DNA of 17,614 nt, from the NCBI GenBank assembly GCA_046759865.1, contig JBHIDB010000018.1, positions 1 to 17,614 of the forward strand. Direction: 5' to 3'. The first letter of the stretch is position 1, and every line of letters starts with the position of its first letter. The stretch is from JAJISK01 sp046759865. Its GTDB lineage: Archaea > Thermoplasmatota > Thermoplasmata > RBG-16-68-12 > JAJISG01. The notes below the pieces were generated by a model, which saw only the letters and a program-made list of their open reading frames with translations, ran no database searches and was not told where the DNA came from. The position numbers and the translations under genes were made by a program. Of this stretch, positions 14,591 through 17,614 are shown in pieces.

Positions 14591-14715
14591 CCGAACAGAC
14601 GCAGGACGATCACGGCGTACCCGAACAGGAGCATGCCGAGGGAGATGATCCAGAAGAGGCGGAGGAGCCAGGCGCGCCTCTTCGGGTCCTCCCACAAGTC
14701 CTGGAGCCGACTCAC
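14587..14715 (-). CDS. 42-residue single-pass membrane protein after the ATP synthase subunit D gene
   Basis: GTG at 14715 overlaps the subunit D stop (GTGA), followed by 42 codons and a TAG at 14587-14589. The product begins MSRLQDLWEDPKRRAWLLRL and continues through a hydrophobic stretch (FWIISLGMLLFGYAVIVLRLF, about 21-41). It is a short amphipathic, positively charged head and one TM helix with almost no tail. The overlap implies translational coupling with subunit D. The function is unknown; an accessory of the ATP synthase membrane part is only a guess. The stop overlaps that of the convergent GTPase. Confidence 0.65.
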   Translation of the reverse strand: MSRLQDLWEDPKRRAWLLRLFWIISLGMLLFGYAVIVLRLFG

Positions 14716-15338
14716 GCCGCCGCTTCCTTGAACCGCTTCAGCCGGAAGATGTTCTCCCGCTCCATCTCCTCGAGGCGCAGGGTGATGAACCGCTCCGTAT
14801 CCTGCAGCTCGGGGATGACCCGGTGCTCCAGCGCGTTGACGCGGCGCTTAACCTTCTCGATCTCCTCGATAAGGCGCCGCATGGTGGTCTCGATCTCCGC
14901 GGCGACTATGACGTCCTCGACGAGCTCTTCGTACGCCTCCGCGGCGGCGTCGATGCGGGGGGAGGTTCCGATGATGCCGTAGCCTCGCTCGTCCACCCGC
15001 TTCCGAACCTTCTCCGCCTCGATCTTCGGGACGACGATACCCATGACGTTGCGCGTGCTCAACTCGAGTTCCGGCTTCTGCAAGAGGGCGTAGGATGCGG
15101 ACCGCACTCCAACTCGCCCCTCGATGGCCGATGCGACGGCGAGTTTCCCGGCCGCGTCCTGGTAGCGATCCACGATGTTGGAGCGGACCTCCCGGGCCCT
15201 CTCGAGGACCTGGAAAAACTCGATCATGAGGGCGTCCTGCTTCAGCTTCAGCAAGCGGTGCCCCCGCTCCGCCAACTTCAGCGTCTTCCGCACCTGGAGG
15301 AGCTGAGATCGGGTGGGCTTATACTCCGCCAGGACCAT
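14712..15338 (-). CDS. atpD: A/V-type ATP synthase subunit D
   Basis: A 208-residue central-stalk subunit of the archaeal ATP synthase, part of the rotor inside the A3B3 head. It is almost wholly alpha-helical with long N- and C-terminal coiled coils. The N-terminus (YKPTRSQLLQVRKTLKLAERGHRLLKLKQDAL) and the C-terminal LEHRVIPEL...RFITLRLEEMERENIFRLKRFK are diagnostic. The length is normal. ATG 15338 follows the subunit B stop with no gap (TAGATG), so translation is coupled to B. The stop overlaps the GTG of the small membrane protein. Confidence 0.95.
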   Translation of the reverse strand: MVLAEYKPTRSQLLQVRKTLKLAERGHRLLKLKQDALMIEFFQVLERAREVRSNIVDRYQDAAGKLAVASAIEGRVGVRSASYALLQKPELELSTRNVMGIVVPKIEAEKVRKRVDERGYGIIGTSPRIDAAAEAYEELVEDVIVAAEIETTMRRLIEEIEKVKRRVNALEHRVIPELQDTERFITLRLEEMERENIFRLKRFKEAAA

Positions 15339-17614
15339 CTACGCCGCCGCCTTCTGCCGGTGGGCCGGATGGTAGGCCTCCAACGTCCGCCGATCGATCT
15401 TTGTGAGCCACGCTTCGTCCAGTGTCGCGAGGAGCTCCCATCCGATCTCCAGCGTGGTCTCGATGTCCCGGTCCTCCTCCGGCCCCTGCCGGATGAATTC
15501 GTTCTCAAACCGGTCCGCAAACTCCAGGAGGCGACGATCCCGCTCGGACAGAGCCTCCTTGCCGACGATGGCCATGAGCCCCCTGGCATCCCGGCCCTCC
15601 GCGTAGGCGGCGTACATCTGGTCGGAGACGGCCTTGTGGTCCTCCCGCGTTCGCCCCGCGCCGATCCCAGCGTCCATGAGGCGGGAGAGGGAGGGCAGCG
15701 GGTTGATCGGCGGGTAGATGCCCTTTCGGTGAAGCTCCCGTTCGACGGCGATCTGGCCCTCTGTGATGTAGCCGGTGAGGTCGGCGATGGGATGGGTCCA
15801 ATCGTCGTCGGGGATGGCCATGATGGGGATCTGAGTGATGCTCCCCGACTTCCCGTGGATCCGCCCCGCCCGCTCGTACATCGTCGCGAGATCGGTGTTG
15901 TGGAGAATCACGCCCCCGAAGGCGTCAACAAAGTTGTTAGTGTCCTCGACACTCAGGTCATAGACGAACTCTTCAGTGGGATTCACCAGCTCCATTTCTG
16001 TCAACTCTGCTGCGAAGGAATCCTCTAGAACGACGGACTTCGATCTGAGATAGGTCGACAGGTAAACCTGCCAGGCGTCCCTTCCTTTATACTTGTACAC
16101 GGAGGGCACCCGCTCTGGCATGATCTGCTTGGCTAGAAGAGTCAGGTCGTCACGTAGCCCGGGGCTGACTGTAACCATACTGTATTGTGTGATCCTGTAC
16201 CGGGGGTCGGTCTTCTTTCCATCCCCCGCGTAGTATGCGTCGAAGAACGCCCACTTTGATTCCAGGTCCGCGGAAAGGACCTGGCTGGGCACTCGTTTGG
16301 TCGCGGAGCGGCTCCCGCACCCCATTTCTCTGACAAACAGGTCGTAATACCGCTTTCCCCCGATTGAGGCGCGAACGGTGCCGGACCTCTTGTCTGAGAC
16401 GAAGACCGAAGGATTCGCCCCAAAGAGCGTCTGGTACGACTCGTCGATCTCATCCGTGATCTTGGCGTCGTTGTTGTCGATGCGCACGTAGTGGTTCCAC
16501 CAGTCCCCGTCCTTGTGTTGATAACGCAAGGCGTGTCCTTCCGCAACGTAGTAGCCTAGCAGGCGCGCCAGGGTGGGGTTAAGCGGAGTCGCTTCGACTT
16601 GCGGGACGCGGTTGACGTGGGCGAGCAGAGAACCTATGCGCATCTCCCCGGCTTGGACAGGCTCGATTCGTCCGCCGCGAATCGTAAAGACCGAGTGGTT
16701 CGGCGTCACAACGGTCTCGCCATAGCGAGTACGGAGCCTAACAAGCTTGCCCCGGTAGCGATGTCGGAGAACCTGGCTGAGGGGCCGAAAGACGCTTCTG
16801 CCCCTCTGTGTGACGCCAAGCGCACTCCAGCCCTCCACGTCGATCCGCTCTTCTATCCCGTCGCTCCTCTGGAGCGCTGAGGTTGTGGATAACTCTCGGA
16901 ACAGCTCGCTAACGGCGAGCACGCGGAGCTGTCCCCTGGGATCCTTGACCACGACGTTGCGGCTCCCGTCTACACTGTAGGTGTATCCTGGATACCCCCG
17001 TCGTCCGGGCACCTCCTCGCGGGCAGCCCCGATCTGTCGCAGAGACTCGGCGTAGTTCGTCATGTCCGTCAGAATGACGAGGACGTGCATCCCAAGGTCG
17101 AACGCCAGGAACTCGGCCGCCGTGAGGGCCATGCGGGGCGTGATGAGCCGCTCCACAGCCGGGTCATCCGCCAGGTTGAGAAAGAGGGCCGCCCGCTTCA
17201 GGGCCCCCGTGCGCTCGAAGTCGTTCATGAACTGGCTGGCTTCCTCATGGGTGATGCCCATGGCCGCGAACACGACCGCGAAGGGCTCCACGGCACCCGG
17301 CACCTTGGCCTGGCGAGCAATCTGTAGGGCGACCTCGTTGTGCGGCAGCCCCGCCCCCGAGAAGAGCGGCAATTTCTGGCCGCGGACGAGGGTGTTCATC
17401 CCGTCCAGGGTGGAGATGCCCGTTTGGATGAACTCGCTGGGGTGGGCCCGGGAGTAGGGGTTGATAGCAGCCCCCACGATCTCCCGCCGGTCCTCCGGTA
17501 TGATCCGGGGGCCCCCGTCGATGGGATCCGCACTCCCCGATAGGACGCGGCCCAGCATATCCTGGGCCACGCTGAGCCGAATCGTCTCGCCCAGGAACTT
17601 CACACTGGAAGCGC
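15339..17614 (-). CDS. atpB: A/V-type ATP synthase subunit B interrupted by an intein (5' end outside window)
   Basis: Non-catalytic nucleotide-binding subunit of the A3B3 head. The frame is open to the window edge; the visible start ASSVKFLGE shows that the first part of the protein is missing. The exteins contain GPRIIPEDRREIVGAAINP, FIQTGISTLDGMNTLVRGQK, the degenerate P-loop FSGAGLPHNE, and FAAMGITHEEA...RTGALKR. They also contain LNLADDPAVERL, REEVPGRRGYPGYTY, then TDLATMYERAGR and the C-terminal domain ending at TAG 15339-15341. Between TY and TDL the family sequence is broken by a 360-residue intein (15897-16976). Joining the exteins restores GYPGYTYTDLATMYERAG, one residue (M to T) from the usual motif. 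The next gene, subunit D, starts directly after the stop. Confidence 0.95.
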   Translation of the reverse strand, partial: ASSVKFLGETIRLSVAQDMLGRVLSGSADPIDGGPRIIPEDRREIVGAAINPYSRAHPSEFIQTGISTLDGMNTLVRGQKLPLFSGAGLPHNEVALQIARQAKVPGAVEPFAVVFAAMGITHEEASQFMNDFERTGALKRAALFLNLADDPAVERLITPRMALTAAEFLAFDLGMHVLVILTDMTNYAESLRQIGAAREEVPGRRGYPGYTYSVDGSRNVVVKDPRGQLRVLAVSELFRELSTTSALQRSDGIEERIDVEGWSALGVTQRGRSVFRPLSQVLRHRYRGKLVRLRTRYGETVVTPNHSVFTIRGGRIEPVQAGEMRIGSLLAHVNRVPQVEATPLNPTLARLLGYYVAEGHALRYQHKDGDWWNHYVRIDNNDAKITDEIDESYQTLFGANPSVFVSDKRSGTVRASIGGKRYYDLFVREMGCGSRSATKRVPSQVLSADLESKWAFFDAYYAGDGKKTDPRYRITQYSMVTVSPGLRDDLTLLAKQIMPERVPSVYKYKGRDAWQVYLSTYLRSKSVVLEDSFAAELTEMELVNPTEEFVYDLSVEDTNNFVDAFGGVILHNTDLATMYERAGRIHGKSGSITQIPIMAIPDDDWTHPIADLTGYITEGQIAVERELHRKGIYPPINPLPSLSRLMDAGIGAGRTREDHKAVSDQMYAAYAEGRDARGLMAIVGKEALSERDRRLLEFADRFENEFIRQGPEEDRDIETTLEIGWELLATLDEAWLTKIDRRTLEAYHPAHRQKAAA
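15897..16976 (-). mobile_element. Intein with LAGLIDADG homing endonuclease in ATP synthase subunit B
   Basis: A 360-residue in-frame insertion. It starts with Ser1 (SVDGSRNVVV) and ends in HN (GGVILHN), followed by Thr +1, which fits a Ser/Thr-type protein-splicing element. Block B is TPNHS (about 91-95). The two LAGLIDADG motifs are LLGYYVAEG (E146) and FFDAYYAGDG (D252), both with their metal-binding acidic residue. Block F is EFVYDLSVEDTNNFV and block G GGVILHN with the splicing His-Asn. All splicing and endonuclease landmarks look intact. The DNA is less GC-rich in places than the exteins, which fits recent transfer. Confidence 0.92.

Noticed and set aside
13931..14695. Long minus-strand open frame continuing upstream of pyrF
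   Set aside because: It is antisense to the GTPase gene and the protein is low-complexity (rich in D, V, L, H, P); pyrF has a proper start at 13930 with an SD.
14823..16028. 401-codon + strand frame opposite ATP synthase subunits D and B
   Set aside because: Antisense to two strongly recognised genes and spans their boundary; composition is that of a shadow frame.
1..17614. CRISPR array, rRNA, insertion sequence or transposase
   Set aside because: No regularly spaced direct repeats, no rRNA-like sequence, and no transposase motifs or clear terminal inverted repeats were seen; the only mobile element supported is the intein.

Overview
The window is high-GC archaeal DNA, most likely from an uncultured aerobic member of the Thermoplasmata (Thermoplasmatota). 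The signs are an A/V-type ATP synthase operon (subunits B and D), a tRNA-Glu gene with an archaeal intron and no encoded CCA, a TrpB2-type tryptophan synthase beta chain, an archaeal OMP decarboxylase, starts placed about 25-35 nt after TATA-like boxes, Rab-like small GTPases and a CtaB haem O synthase. The lineage is inference; no ribosomal RNA is present.

Left arm (1-5433). This is a decayed tandem array of a repeated pair: a small Rab-like GTPase on the + strand facing, tail to tail, a surface protein on the - strand whose cytosolic domain looks Roadblock/Longin-like. Only the middle copy is complete (GTPase 1937-2488, surface protein 2572-5103). On its left are a GTPase C-terminus (1-108) and a relic of the cytosolic domain (1419-1750, -), separated by a tandem-GNAT acetyltransferase and the tRNA gene. 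On its right is a GTPase relic with an in-frame stop and a frameshift (5171-5348). A further intact GTPase lies at 14015-14590. This GTPase/receptor pairing is the best candidate here for an undescribed system, by loose analogy to MglA/MglB.

Centre (5434-11895). An NAD-type aldehyde dehydrogenase (-) and a zinc alcohol dehydrogenase (+) diverge from a shared TATA-like box, followed by an SCP2-like lipid-carrier protein, CtaB, a membrane protein with a bacterial-PH-like domain, an unrecognised two-TM protein and an FR47-type acetyltransferase.

Right arm (11952-17614). TrpB2 and PyrF (both -) are followed by a GTPase (+) sharing a palindromic promoter region with pyrF. The 3' end of the ATP synthase operon (-) comes next: subunit B interrupted by a 360-residue intein with an apparently intact LAGLIDADG endonuclease, subunit D, and a 42-codon one-TM protein overlapping the subunit D stop. 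The window cuts the 5' end of the B gene.
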